Below, in pieces: positions 17,558 through 26,506 of a stretch of 62,008 nt of DNA; within the stretch, counting starts at the first letter, position 1; every line of letters starts with the position of its first letter. A model generated the notes under the pieces. That model saw nothing but the letters and a program-made list of their open reading frames with translations. It made no database searches and was not told the origin of the DNA. The DNA lies in NCBI GenBank assembly GCA_019116805.1, contig DXAV01000074.1:1-62008 (forward strand). Direction: 5' to 3'. Source of the stretch: Candidatus Bacteroides merdavium (GTDB lineage: Bacteria; Bacteroidota; Bacteroidia; Bacteroidales; Bacteroidaceae). Made by a program: the position numbers and the translations under genes.

Positions 17558-18697
17558 ATGAAAAACATTTCTTCTGCCGCTTTTAGCGACACCAAGCCCC
17601 ATTATGAACTGCTCGACGGCCTGCGCGGAGTAGCCGCCCTGCTGGTCGTGTTCTACCACATCTTCGAAGGTCTGTCCTTTGCCGCCGGAGGCACCCTTAT
17701 CACCGTCATCAACCACGGCTACCTGGCCGTCGATTTTTTCTTCATCCTGTCCGGCTTTGTCATCGGCTATGCCTACGACGACCGCCTGGGCAAAAGCATG
17801 AGCCTGGGTAATTTCTTCAAGCGGCGACTGATACGCCTCCACCCGATGATTGTGATGGGAGCTGTGCTGGGTGTGGTATTCTATCTGTTGCAAGGCTCGG
17901 TACAATGGGACGGCACCCATATCAGTCTTTCACTGGTGATGCTTGCCCTGCTCTGCGCCATGTTCTTCATCCCCGCCGCCCCGGGAGCTTGCTATGACAT
18001 ACGCGGCAACGGCGAAATGTTTCCGCTGAACGGTCCGAGCTGGTCGCTCTTCTTCGAATATATCGGTAACATCCTCTATGCACTCTTCATCCACCGCCTG
18101 AGCAACAAAATGCTGGCCTTGCTGACCGTCCTGTCGGGACTGGGGCTGGCGTGGTTTGCCCTGTTCGACGTAGTGGGATACGGCATGATCGGTGTAGGCT
18201 GGACACTGGATGGCGCCAACTTCCTGGGCGGACTGCTGCGCATGCTCTTCCCCTTCACACTGGGTATGCTGCTTTCGCGCCACTTCAAGCCCGTCAAAAT
18301 CAAGAGGTCCTTCTGGATTTGTACAGCCGTATTGCTCGTACTGTTCTGCGTTCCTTATATAGAAGGTAAAGAGGGCATCTGCCTGAACGGTCTGTACGAA
18401 GTGTTCTGCATCTTCCTCGTGTTCCCGCTGCTGGTGTGGCTGGCCGCTTCCGGAAAGACTACAGACAAACATTCCACCCGGATATGCCGGTTTGCAGGCG
18501 ACATCTCCTATCCACTCTATGCCGCCCACTACCCCGTGATGTACCTGTTCTACTCCTGGCTGATCGAGCACGAATACTATACGTTCGGCGAAGTGTGGCC
18601 CACGGCTCTCACCGTCTATGCAGGCAGCATCCTGCTGGCCTGGCTCTGCCTGAAACTTTATGATGAGCCTGTGCGCCGGTGGTTAAGCAAAAAGTGA
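17558..18697 (+). CDS. acyltransferase family 3 membrane protein
   Basis: From MKNISSAAF at 17558 the protein has 379 residues; the longer upstream reading frame overlaps the DUF3843 gene and adds nothing that matches the family. It carries about ten hydrophobic helices and the acyltransferase-3 signature LLDGLRGVAALLVVFYHIFEG near residue 20, including the conserved His of the first helix, with FILSGFVIGYAYDDR after it. OafA/YrhL-type enzymes move acetyl or other acyl groups onto extracytoplasmic sugars. The acceptor cannot be predicted; surface polysaccharide is plausible. Confidence 0.88.
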   Translation: MKNISSAAFSDTKPHYELLDGLRGVAALLVVFYHIFEGLSFAAGGTLITVINHGYLAVDFFFILSGFVIGYAYDDRLGKSMSLGNFFKRRLIRLHPMIVMGAVLGVVFYLLQGSVQWDGTHISLSLVMLALLCAMFFIPAAPGACYDIRGNGEMFPLNGPSWSLFFEYIGNILYALFIHRLSNKMLALLTVLSGLGLAWFALFDVVGYGMIGVGWTLDGANFLGGLLRMLFPFTLGMLLSRHFKPVKIKRSFWICTAVLLVLFCVPYIEGKEGICLNGLYEVFCIFLVFPLLVWLAASGKTTDKHSTRICRFAGDISYPLYAAHYPVMYLFYSWLIEHEYYTFGEVWPTALTVYAGSILLAWLCLKLYDEPVRRWLSKK

Positions 18698-18741
18698 GCT
18701 TCCACCAACCACTCATCTACCTACTTGCCTGATTATGTTCA

Positions 18742-18878
18742 TTTTAGGTAGATATGTGGCAGGCTATTGGTAAACATTACGCGGACAATTAAATAAATAG
18801 GCTGCCTTTAAAGGCAGCCTATTTATTTAACAATATACAGAAAGTTTATACAAGCACTTATCACGCATCTACCTAAAA
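18742..18878. repeat. 137-bp element with inverted ends (MITE-like)
   Basis: TTTTAGGTAGAT at 18742-18753 is exactly repeated, inverted, as ATCTACCTAAAA at 18867-18878; allowing two mismatches the ends extend to 17 bp. The centre is a perfect palindrome. Size and shape are those of a miniature inverted-repeat element, but I see no clear target-site duplication and no transposase, so it may simply be a structured 3' region. Confidence 0.4.
18791..18828. terminator. bidirectional terminator (38-bp perfect palindrome)
   Basis: Two 19-bp arms, with core AGGCTGCCTTT / AAAGGCAGCCT, meet without an unpaired centre and are flanked by A-runs on one side and T-runs on the other. It suits the convergent acyltransferase and M24 genes. 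Confidence 0.85.
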
Positions 18879-18939
18879 CACTAAAAATCAACAGAGTAAG
18901 TAGATGGGACATAAATACAAGACTTCGATACCCACAAAC

Positions 18940-19055
18940 CACTCTGACGCAGTACTTCCTCAGAGTGTCATGCAGTGCTTCCTCAGAGTGTAAGGAAGCA
19001 CTGCATGAGAGGGTAACGAAGCACTGCATCAGCAGCTCATGCAGCACTGCATGAC
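18940..19055. repeat. array of 23-bp period direct and inverted repeats
   Basis: GAAGCACTGCAT or a one-base variant occurs at 18995, 19018 and 19041 (period 23). Its inverted form occurs at 18947 (one change) and 18970, again 23 apart. TCAGAGTG occurs at 18960 and 18983, and its inverse CACTCTGA at 18940. The longest perfect pairing is ATGCAGTGCTTCC (18970-18982) with GGAAGCACTGCAT (18994-19006). Confidence 0.8.
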
Positions 19056-19074
19056 ATTCCCAAGCAACTGCCTG

Positions 19075-20238
19075 TCAAAGCTCGATGATTTCTTCGGGAG
19101 CGGTAGTCAGCTTCTCCAAACCTTCGGCCGTCACTACCCAGGAATTCTCGATACCCAGCGGGCCGACTCCCGGCAATACGATTTTCGGCTCAAGGGCAAA
19201 GACCATACCCGGTTCCAGTTCCTGACGGATGCGGGGAGCGATAACAGGCGCCTCATTGATTTCCAGCCCGATACCGTGGCCGATGAACTTCGCCTTCTGC
19301 CCTACTCCCATGAAATAGTCGGCAAAACCGGCCTTCGTTACCATCTCAATGGCCTTGTTGTACAAATCCTCGCAGATAACTCCCGGCTTGGCCATGGATG
19401 ATACGGCTTCCTGTATCTCCAGACAGGTCTGATGGGCAGCATAGGCCTGTTCGCCCAATTTACCGATGGAATATACACGGCTCATGTCACACATATAGCC
19501 ATAGAAGTTGCCTCCCATATCCACCATCAGACTCTGCCCCGGCTGCAAAAGCGTATCATTGGCACCGCCCGGCAGAGAGGGGTCCAGCCCTTCACCGCCC
19601 AAAGCAAAATCGTAGGGCGAAGGAGTGGCCGCATTGTCACCGGCCAGCAGGCTGCCCATGAATATCTCCATGCTCTGTCCGAACACACGGAAGATGCCCA
19701 AGCAACCTTCCAGACGCATCAGGCGCTCAATCTCAACGGAAAGCTGCAGGTCGGTCATACCGGGCTTGTAAACCGTTGGAATCTGACCGTAAGCCTTGGT
19801 ATGGGCAGCACCCGAACGACGGAAAAATTCAATCTCCATCTCGGTCTTTGTGGTGCGCGCCTGGCGTATCAGCGAAGAGCCGCAAGACACCACTTCCGCT
19901 TCGGGAAAACAGGCAGCCAGCCGGTTGTATTCCCTGAAAGACAGTTCGTCACCTTCGAGCATCAGTTTTTTGGGCAAAGGCAACCCACATGCCTGAATCA
20001 GTTCCGGCAATTGCTCGGGCTTACGAATTGGCATAACGTGCTCACCCTCAATAGTATTGGGACGCTTCACGAACAAACGGGCAAAATCGTTCAACGGCAG
20101 ATACAGATATCCGCTAACCACACGTCCGTAAGTATAAATCAAGTTCACATTACACGCGATAAGGGCAGCATCAATCCCTTGCTGAGCCATCAATACGCGT
20201 ATTTTATCACGTCTTTGTTTCAATTCTGGAAATAACAT
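19075..20238 (-). CDS. M24 family Xaa-Pro dipeptidase/aminopeptidase
   Basis: The 387-residue protein has the creatinase-like N-terminal domain (residues 1-150) and the pita-bread M24 domain. Dinuclear metal ligands are visible: Asp in VDMGGNFYGYMCDMSRVY (two Asp), His in GHGIGLEINEAPV, Glu in EPGMVFALEPKIV, and Glu in GIENSWVVT. It is therefore predicted to release N-terminal residues before proline, in the cytoplasm. No signal peptide is present. It is transcribed alone, with a TACCTTTG -7 box on the minus strand at 20277-20284. Confidence 0.9.
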   Translation of the reverse strand: MLFPELKQRRDKIRVLMAQQGIDAALIACNVNLIYTYGRVVSGYLYLPLNDFARLFVKRPNTIEGEHVMPIRKPEQLPELIQACGLPLPKKLMLEGDELSFREYNRLAACFPEAEVVSCGSSLIRQARTTKTEMEIEFFRRSGAAHTKAYGQIPTVYKPGMTDLQLSVEIERLMRLEGCLGIFRVFGQSMEIFMGSLLAGDNAATPSPYDFALGGEGLDPSLPGGANDTLLQPGQSLMVDMGGNFYGYMCDMSRVYSIGKLGEQAYAAHQTCLEIQEAVSSMAKPGVICEDLYNKAIEMVTKAGFADYFMGVGQKAKFIGHGIGLEINEAPVIAPRIRQELEPGMVFALEPKIVLPGVGPLGIENSWVVTAEGLEKLTTAPEEIIEL

Positions 20239-20276
20239 GCTTTTAGTTGTTTATGGTTTCTGCCTGCAAAGGTAAT

Positions 20277-20284
20277 AATTTTGA
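20277..20284 (-). promoter_or_regulatory. -7 box for the M24 peptidase gene
   Basis: The minus strand reads TACCTTTG, a full match to TAnnTTTG, 38 bases upstream of the start codon. No clear -33 TTTG is seen. Confidence 0.5.
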
Positions 20285-20387
20285 GGAATAAGTATTATCC
20301 ATCAGAAAGTAAGTTAACCTTTAATACAGACAGATAATCCGAAAATACCTACGGATAGGTACATTTCAGTCTCTGACTAAAAACATT

Positions 20388-20417
20388 CTGCCCCGCACCT
20401 TCACAGGCACGGGGCAG
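20388..20417 (-). terminator. gdhA terminator
   Basis: CTGCCCCG (20388-20395) pairs with CGGGGCAG (20410-20417); on the minus strand the stem is followed by a short T-run. It lies 43 bases after the gdhA stop. Confidence 0.75.
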
Positions 20418-20459
20418 CATAAACCACAAATACAAATACAACTAAACAAAGTTTCTCTC

Positions 20460-21797
20460 TTAAATTATACCTTGTCCCATCATGGCATGGGCAACTTTCA
20501 TGAAGCCGGCAATGTTGGCTCCCTTCACGTAGTTGATGTAGCCATCGGGTTCTGTTCCATATTTCACGCACTGTTCGTGGATGCCGTGCATGATGGCATG
20601 CAATTTCTCGTCCACTTCGGCAGCACTCCAGCTGAGGTGCATGGCATTCTGCGACATCTCCAGTCCGCTGGTAGCCACACCGCCTGCATTGACAGCCTTG
20701 CCCGGCGCATACATTATCTTGTGCTCGATGAAGAGGTCGATAGCCTCCGGCGTACATCCCATATTCGAGATTTCGCCCACACACAGCACGTTGTTGGCAA
20801 TCAGCTGACGGGCATCGTCGCCGTTCAGCTCATTCTGGGTAGCACACGGCAGCGCGATGTCCACCTTCACTTCCCACGGACGTTTGCCGGCCACGAACGT
20901 AGCTCCCGGGAACTCTTCGGCATACGGAGCTACGATATCGTTGCCCGATGCACGCAGTTCCAGCATATAATCGATCTTTTCGCCACTGATGCCGTCCGGA
21001 TCATAAATATAACCGTCCGGACCGGAGATGGTCACCACCTTGGCACCCAGTTCGGTAGCCTTGATAGCGGCACCCCATGCCACATTTCCGAAACCGGAGA
21101 TGGCCACTGTCTTGCCCTTGATATCTATCCCCTTGGTCTGCAGCATCTGGTTCACGAAATACAGACCGCCGAAACCGGTAGCCTCGGGGCGTATCAGCGA
21201 ACCGCCGAACTCTAATCCCTTACCGGTAAAGGTACCCGTAAACTCACGGGTCAGCTTCTTGTACATACCGAACATGTAGCCCACTTCGCGGCCGCCTACA
21301 CCGATGTCACCGGCAGGCACGTCCATATCGGGACCTACATGACGCCACAATTCCAACATAAAGGCCTGGCAGAAACGCATGATTTCAGCGTCGCTCTTGC
21401 CGCGCGGAGAGAAGTCCGAGCCACCCTTACCGCCGCCCATAGGCAACGTAGTCAGGGCATTCTTGAACGTTTGCTCAAATCCCAGGAACTTCAGGATAGA
21501 CAGATTGACCGAAGCATGGAAACGGATACCCCCTTTGTACGGGCCGATGGCATTGTTGAACTGCACGCGATAGCCCAAGTTGGTCTGCACTTCCCCTTTA
21601 TCGTCCACCCAAGTGACACGGAACGTGAAGATGCGGTCGGGTTCCACCAGACGCTCGATAATCTTTGCCTTCTCGAATTCAGGATGCTGATTGTAGATAT
21701 CTTCGATAGAAAGAAGCACTTCCTTTACGGCTTGAAGATATTCAGATTCGCCGGGATGTTTTGCCTCCAGAGAGGCCATGATACGTTCAATATTCAT
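20460..21797 (-). CDS. gdhA: glutamate dehydrogenase
   Basis: GDH interconverts glutamate with 2-oxoglutarate and ammonium. From MNIERIMASLEAKHPGE the protein has 445 residues, the standard length of the hexameric bacterial enzyme; the 17 upstream in-frame codons do not fit the family. The catalytic lysine region PMGGGKGGSDF and the Rossmann segment VAISGFGNVAWGAA are clear. The 445-residue form is usually NADP-specific and biosynthetic, but cofactor choice cannot be settled by eye. It is a single-gene unit with its own terminator, and a TATATTTG box lies upstream on the minus strand at 21873-21880. Confidence 0.95.
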   Translation of the reverse strand: MNIERIMASLEAKHPGESEYLQAVKEVLLSIEDIYNQHPEFEKAKIIERLVEPDRIFTFRVTWVDDKGEVQTNLGYRVQFNNAIGPYKGGIRFHASVNLSILKFLGFEQTFKNALTTLPMGGGKGGSDFSPRGKSDAEIMRFCQAFMLELWRHVGPDMDVPAGDIGVGGREVGYMFGMYKKLTREFTGTFTGKGLEFGGSLIRPEATGFGGLYFVNQMLQTKGIDIKGKTVAISGFGNVAWGAAIKATELGAKVVTISGPDGYIYDPDGISGEKIDYMLELRASGNDIVAPYAEEFPGATFVAGKRPWEVKVDIALPCATQNELNGDDARQLIANNVLCVGEISNMGCTPEAIDLFIEHKIMYAPGKAVNAGGVATSGLEMSQNAMHLSWSAAEVDEKLHAIMHGIHEQCVKYGTEPDGYINYVKGANIAGFMKVAHAMMGQGII

Positions 21798-21872
21798 AAT
21801 ATTACGTTTTAAAAAGGTTCTATCAATGGTCCATTTGCTGCCAGCCAATCAAAATGTCAACCAACAACACTG

Positions 21873-21880
21873 CAAATATA
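21873..21880 (-). promoter_or_regulatory. -7 box for gdhA
   Basis: The minus strand reads TATATTTG (TAnnTTTG), about 75 bases upstream of the preferred start codon. The -33 box is not obvious. Confidence 0.45.
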
Positions 21881-22016
21881 GGCATTCTTTTCAAATATCC
21901 TAAATTTTAAGGCGAAAAATACGCAAATAATAATAAAATGTCATTTTCAGGAGAAAATCAGAAGAAGATTCTGAAAAGAAAATCAAAACCACGCATTAAA
22001 ATTCCGAAATTATTCA

Positions 22017-22024
22017 TACTTTTG
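22017..22024 (+). promoter_or_regulatory. -7 box for the M43 protease gene
   Basis: TACTTTTG matches TAnnTTTG and lies 49 bases before the start codon at 22074. The rest of the gap back to gdhA is AT-rich without other signals. Confidence 0.5.
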
Positions 22025-22073
22025 CATTTATGACGTTATTAATCCAATTTACATTTAACCAATTAATTAAGAC

Positions 22074-23408
22074 ATGAAGACCAAACTTAGCTATCTTTTG
22101 ACTGTTTTCTTTTGCCTCATATTGGCAAGTTGCAGTACTGATGAACCTGCATTCACCCTGTCGCAGGATACTTTCAACGACATTCCTCCTGAAGGGAAGA
22201 CCCTGTCACTCCAGATTCAGACTTCCAGTGAATGGACAGCCACCAGCCTCAATAAAGACTGGTGCAGCGTAACGCCGGCTACAGGAACCGGCAACGGTAC
22301 TATTTCAATCGAAGTATCAGGCAATATTTCCAAGGACCGTACCGGAACAATCGTCATTTATTGCAACGGTATCCAAACCAATATCAACATCAACCAAAAA
22401 GCATTGCCCGAAGGCGAGGAACTGTGCTATCAGATTCCTGTCATCTTCCACGTATTATATAAGGATAAAAACGACCGGCACCAGTACATCAGTGCCGACC
22501 GAATCAAGACAGTCTTGGCCAACGTAAACCAATACTATAAAGGCAAGACTATCGCTACCGGCGGTGATGCCGGCCAGAACATCAATCTGGAATTCTACCT
22601 GCCCGAAACAGACCAATCAGGCAATCAGCTCGAAACACCAGGTATTGAATATATTGCCTGGGATGAAATGCCTATCGACTGCGAGTCTTTCATGGGAAGT
22701 GATAATTCCAAGATTCTAAACATGCTATGGGACATGAACAAGTATATCAACATCATGTTATACAACTTTGCAGAAGTAGATGGCGGCACTATATTGGGCA
22801 TCTCCCACCTGCCTTTATCTACCAAGGGACGAAACTACCTGGAAGGACTACAGGCAGTCGATTATACCCACATGGAAAATTCCAATCTGGGATATCCGCA
22901 GTGCGTATCCATCAACACCCTTTATTTCGACCAAGACACCCCGAGCAATTCCTACAATTCGGCTGATGCCAACGTTACTTTGGCACATGAGTTGGGTCAT
23001 TACCTGGGACTGCACCATGCCTTCAATGAAAGCGAGGAAGACCCCAATGCCGATTCCGATTACTGCATGGACACGCCTCCTTACAACCGTTCCCTCTACG
23101 AACAGAGTGTCATGATCCCAGCCTACCAGGCTTGGAAAGCAAGCAATTTCGACATGGCCGCTCTGCAACCCGGCTTCCTGCGCACCAACAGCCTTAATCC
23201 GGAACAAACCTTTACGTCCTACAACCTGATGGATTATGAGATCAGCTATTCCGACCGCTTCACGCTTAATCAAAAAGAGCGCATGCGTCATGTACTGGAA
23301 TACAGCCCGCTGATTCCCGGTCCCAAACGGACGGCAAGTACCCGCAGTGTAGCCCCGCAAGGCGTACTGGACATACCTATTATATATAAGATATGCTACA
23401 TGCATTGA
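22074..23408 (+). CDS. BACON-domain zinc metalloprotease lipoprotein (M43-like)
   Basis: The 444-residue protein has a lipoprotein signal (ILASCS, Cys20) followed by acidic residues, then a BACON-type beta domain (about residues 27-110, with SSEWTATSLNKDWCSVTP), then a pappalysin-like protease domain. The zinc motif HELGHYLGLHH occupies residues 305-315 (HExxHxxGxxH), and a Met-turn is present in YNLMDYE about 80 residues later. Conserved Cys in DYCMDTPP fits M43 enzymes. It is predicted to be an outer-membrane or surface protease, with the BACON domain perhaps holding it to glycans or mucin. It stands alone, with its own promoter and terminator. Confidence 0.88.
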   Translation: MKTKLSYLLTVFFCLILASCSTDEPAFTLSQDTFNDIPPEGKTLSLQIQTSSEWTATSLNKDWCSVTPATGTGNGTISIEVSGNISKDRTGTIVIYCNGIQTNININQKALPEGEELCYQIPVIFHVLYKDKNDRHQYISADRIKTVLANVNQYYKGKTIATGGDAGQNINLEFYLPETDQSGNQLETPGIEYIAWDEMPIDCESFMGSDNSKILNMLWDMNKYINIMLYNFAEVDGGTILGISHLPLSTKGRNYLEGLQAVDYTHMENSNLGYPQCVSINTLYFDQDTPSNSYNSADANVTLAHELGHYLGLHHAFNESEEDPNADSDYCMDTPPYNRSLYEQSVMIPAYQAWKASNFDMAALQPGFLRTNSLNPEQTFTSYNLMDYEISYSDRFTLNQKERMRHVLEYSPLIPGPKRTASTRSVAPQGVLDIPIIYKICYMH

Positions 23409-23429
23409 TACGGACACACATACAAACGG

Positions 23430-23463
23430 GAGGATGTAACCACGGCTACATCCTCTTTTTTTT
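23430..23463 (+). terminator. terminator after the M43 protease gene
   Basis: GAGGATGTA (23430-23438) pairs with TACATCCTC (23447-23455), followed by eight or more T. Confidence 0.85.
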
Positions 23464-23523
23464 AACCACACTTGCATATCCCAAGAAAAAGCCCGACTTT
23501 TGCCTTACTAATTTTGGAAAAAC

Positions 23524-26490
23524 ATGCTCAGCAAACTGAAACTTAACCTGCTTTACCTGAAAGATACGCAATTCGCCAACCTGATGACCCGCCGTATCTT
23601 CAACGTACTCCTGATAGCCAATCCCTACGATGCCTTCATGCTGGAAGACGACGGGCGCATCGACGAGAAGATATTCAACGAATACACCTCGCTCTCCCTG
23701 CGCTACCCGCCCCGCTTCACCCAGGTAAGCACCTGCAACGAGGCCCTGGCCCAGCTGAAGCACATGACCTACGACCTCATCATCTGCATGCCCGGCACGG
23801 GCGACAACGAGGGCTTCGACGTGGCCCGCACCATCAAGGCCGCCTGGCCCAGCATCCCGATGGTCATCCTGACCCCCTTCAGCCACGGCATTACCAAGCG
23901 CATCGCCAACGAAGACCTCAGTGCCTTCGAATTCGTGTTCTGCTGGCTGGGAAACACAGACCTGCTGGTGTCCATCATCAAGCTGATCGAGGACAAGATG
24001 AACCTGGAGCACGATGTCAAGGAAGTGGGCGTACAGGCCATCCTGCTCGTGGAAGACAGCATCCGCTTCTACTCCTCCCTGCTGCCCAATCTCTACAAAT
24101 TCGTGCTGAAGCAGAGCCAGGAGTTCAGTACCGAAGCGCTGAACGCCCACCAGCGCACGCTGCGCATGCGCGGACGTCCTAAAATTGTGCTGGCCCGAAA
24201 TTACGAAGAAGCCATTTCCATCTATACTAAATATAAGAACAACATACTCGGCGTGGTGACCGACGTCCGCTTCCCGCGTACAGACCGCGGCGAGAAGGAC
24301 GGCATGGCCGGCATACGCCTTTGCGCCGCCATACGCGAACAGGATCCGTTCGTGCCGCTCATCATCCAGTCGTCCGAAACGGAAAACATGACCTACGCCG
24401 CCAAGTACGGCGCCGCCTTCATCGACAAGAACTCCAAGAAGATGGATGTCGATCTGCGCCGCATCGTCTCGGACAACTTCGGTTTCGGCGACTTCATCTT
24501 CCGTAACCCCGAGACGATGGAGGAGATAGCCCGCGTGAAGAACCTCAAGGAACTGCAGAACATCCTGTTTGCCGTCCCCTCCGAGTCGTTCCTCTACCAC
24601 ATCAGCCGCAACCACATCAGCCGCTGGCTCTACTCGCGCGCCATGTTCCCCATCGCCGAGTTCCTGAAGCCCATCACCTGGAACACCCTTCAGGACGTGG
24701 ATGCCCACCGCCAGATCATCTTCGAGGCCATCGTCAAGTACCGCAAGATGAAGAACCAGGGCGTGGTGGCCGTCTTCAAGCGCGACCGCTTCGACCGCTA
24801 CTCCAACTTTGCCCGCATCGGCGAAGGCTCGTTGGGAGGTAAAGGCCGCGGCCTGGCTTTCATCGACAACCTGGTGAAACGCCATCCCGAGTTCGAGGAC
24901 TTCGACAACGCCCGCGTGGCCATCCCCAAGACCGTCGTGCTCTGCACCGACGTGTTCGACGAGTTCATGGACACGAACAACCTCTATCAGGTAGCCCTCT
25001 CCGACGTGGACGACGAGACCATCCTGCGCTACTTCCTCAAGGCCAAACTGCCCGACCGCCTGGTGGAAGACTTCTTCACCTTCTTCGATGTGGTGAAGTC
25101 GCCCATCGCCATCCGCTCGTCGTCGTTGCTCGAAGACTCCCACTACCAGCCCTTCGCCGGCATCTACAACACGTACATGATTCCCTACCTGGACGACAAG
25201 TACGAGATGCTCCGCATGCTGAGCGACGCCATCAAGGGCGTCTATGCCTCGGTCTATTTCCGTGACTCCAAGGCTTACATGCAGGCCACGAGCAACGTCA
25301 TCGACCAGGAAAAGATGGCTGTTATCCTTCAGGAAGTGGTGGGCAACCAGTACGGTCCCCGCTACTATCCCAGCATGTCGGGTGTGGCCCGCTCGCTCAA
25401 CTACTACCCCCTGGGCGACGAGAAGGCCGAAGAGGGTATCGTCAACCTGGCCCTCGGCCTGGGCAAGTACATCGTGGACGGCGGCCTGACACTCCGCTTC
25501 TCGCCCTACCACCCCCACAAGGTGTTGCAGACCAGCGAGATGGAGATAGCCCTCCGCGAAACGCAGACCCGCTTCTACGCCCTCGACCTGCGCAACAGCG
25601 GCCACGACTTCTCCATCGACGACGGCTTCAACCTGCTGAAGCTCCACGTCAAGGAAGCCGAGAAGGACGGGGCGCTCAACTACATCGCCTCCACCTACGA
25701 CCCCTATGACCAGATCATCCGCGACGGCCTGTATCCCGGCGGGCGCAAGGTCATCACCTTTGCCAACATCCTGCAACACGACGTCTTCCCCCTGCCTCGC
25801 CTCCTGCAGCTGGCCTTGAAGTACGGCCAGGAAGAAATGCGCCGCCCCGTGGAGATCGAGTTTGCCGTCACCCTGAGCGGCGAGAAGGACAAGACGGGCA
25901 CCTTCTACCTGCTGCAGATACGCCCCATCGTGGACAACAACGCCAACCTCGACGAAGACCTCACCGCCATCCCCGACGACCGCCTGCTGCTACGCTCCAA
26001 CAATTCGCTGGGCCATGGCATCATGAACGACCTCTACGACATCGTTTACGTGAAGACCGACCACTACAGCGCCTCGAACAACCAGAAGATTGCCTGGGAA
26101 ATCGAGAAGCTCAATCAGCAGTTCCTGGACGAAGGCCGCAACTACGTGCTGGTAGGCCCCGGCCGCTGGGGCAGTAGCGACACGTGGCTGGGCATCCCCG
26201 TGAAGTGGCCCCACATCAGTGCGGCCCGCATCATCGTGGAAGCCGGTCTGACCAACTACCGTGTGGACCCCAGTCAGGGCACCCACTTCTTCCAGAACCT
26301 GACGTCGTTCGGCGTGGGCTATTTCACCATCAACGCCTACATGAACGACGGCGTTTACAACCAGGACTTCCTCAATACCCAGCCCGCGCTGCACGAGACG
26401 GAATTCCTGCGTCACGTCCGATTCGAGCGTCCTATGACGGTCAAGATGGACGGCAAGAAGAAGCAGGGCGTCGTGCTGATACCGGAATGA
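23524..26490 (+). CDS. double receiver/PEP-synthase ATP-grasp fusion protein
   Basis: The 988-residue protein has no signal peptide. Residues about 26-155 resemble a response-regulator receiver domain, but the phosphoacceptor position reads IICMPG (Met89 instead of Asp). Residues about 171-315 form a second receiver that looks intact: Glu177-Asp178, Asp247 in VVTDVRFP and Lys302. From about residue 430 there is a PEP/pyruvate-binding ATP-grasp region (GEGSLGGKGRGLAFI; SSLLEDSHYQPFAGIYNTY) and a C-terminal part with GPGRWGSSDTWLG. I do not see the phosphohistidine swivel domain or the PEP-binding barrel of true PEP synthase, so that annotation would mislead. It is more likely a signalling kinase or phosphotransferase; its target is unknown. 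Confidence 0.85.
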   Translation: MLSKLKLNLLYLKDTQFANLMTRRIFNVLLIANPYDAFMLEDDGRIDEKIFNEYTSLSLRYPPRFTQVSTCNEALAQLKHMTYDLIICMPGTGDNEGFDVARTIKAAWPSIPMVILTPFSHGITKRIANEDLSAFEFVFCWLGNTDLLVSIIKLIEDKMNLEHDVKEVGVQAILLVEDSIRFYSSLLPNLYKFVLKQSQEFSTEALNAHQRTLRMRGRPKIVLARNYEEAISIYTKYKNNILGVVTDVRFPRTDRGEKDGMAGIRLCAAIREQDPFVPLIIQSSETENMTYAAKYGAAFIDKNSKKMDVDLRRIVSDNFGFGDFIFRNPETMEEIARVKNLKELQNILFAVPSESFLYHISRNHISRWLYSRAMFPIAEFLKPITWNTLQDVDAHRQIIFEAIVKYRKMKNQGVVAVFKRDRFDRYSNFARIGEGSLGGKGRGLAFIDNLVKRHPEFEDFDNARVAIPKTVVLCTDVFDEFMDTNNLYQVALSDVDDETILRYFLKAKLPDRLVEDFFTFFDVVKSPIAIRSSSLLEDSHYQPFAGIYNTYMIPYLDDKYEMLRMLSDAIKGVYASVYFRDSKAYMQATSNVIDQEKMAVILQEVVGNQYGPRYYPSMSGVARSLNYYPLGDEKAEEGIVNLALGLGKYIVDGGLTLRFSPYHPHKVLQTSEMEIALRETQTRFYALDLRNSGHDFSIDDGFNLLKLHVKEAEKDGALNYIASTYDPYDQIIRDGLYPGGRKVITFANILQHDVFPLPRLLQLALKYGQEEMRRPVEIEFAVTLSGEKDKTGTFYLLQIRPIVDNNANLDEDLTAIPDDRLLLRSNNSLGHGIMNDLYDIVYVKTDHYSASNNQKIAWEIEKLNQQFLDEGRNYVLVGPGRWGSSDTWLGIPVKWPHISAARIIVEAGLTNYRVDPSQGTHFFQNLTSFGVGYFTINAYMNDGVYNQDFLNTQPALHETEFLRHVRFERPMTVKMDGKKKQGVVLIPE

Positions 26491-26506
26491 AACATTTCTT
26501 CCCGTC

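Larger units (their letters stand above)
18698..19074. other. 377-base intergenic region with repeats and terminator
   Basis: No gene is visible. From left to right the region holds an ATCTACCTA motif (18715-18723), a possible element bounded by 12-bp perfect inverted ends (18742-18878), a 38-bp perfect palindrome in its middle (18791-18828), and an array of 23-bp period repeats (18940-19055) ending just before the stop of the M24 peptidase gene. The flanking genes converge. Confidence 0.7.

Noticed and set aside
18940..19055. CRISPR array
   Set aside because: Units are 23 bp in total with no unique spacers of 30 bp or more, the words appear in both orientations, and no cas genes are near. 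The same applies to the array at 26507.
23446..25779. A 777-codon open frame on the minus strand
   Set aside because: It lies wholly opposite the receiver/ATP-grasp gene, is built of low-complexity V, H, G and E runs produced by GC-rich codons read backwards, and has no recognisable domain.
26491..26506. Ordinary intrinsic terminator as the full explanation of the region after the ATP-grasp gene
   Set aside because: The palindromes repeat six times and none is followed by a T-run, so a simple terminator does not explain them.
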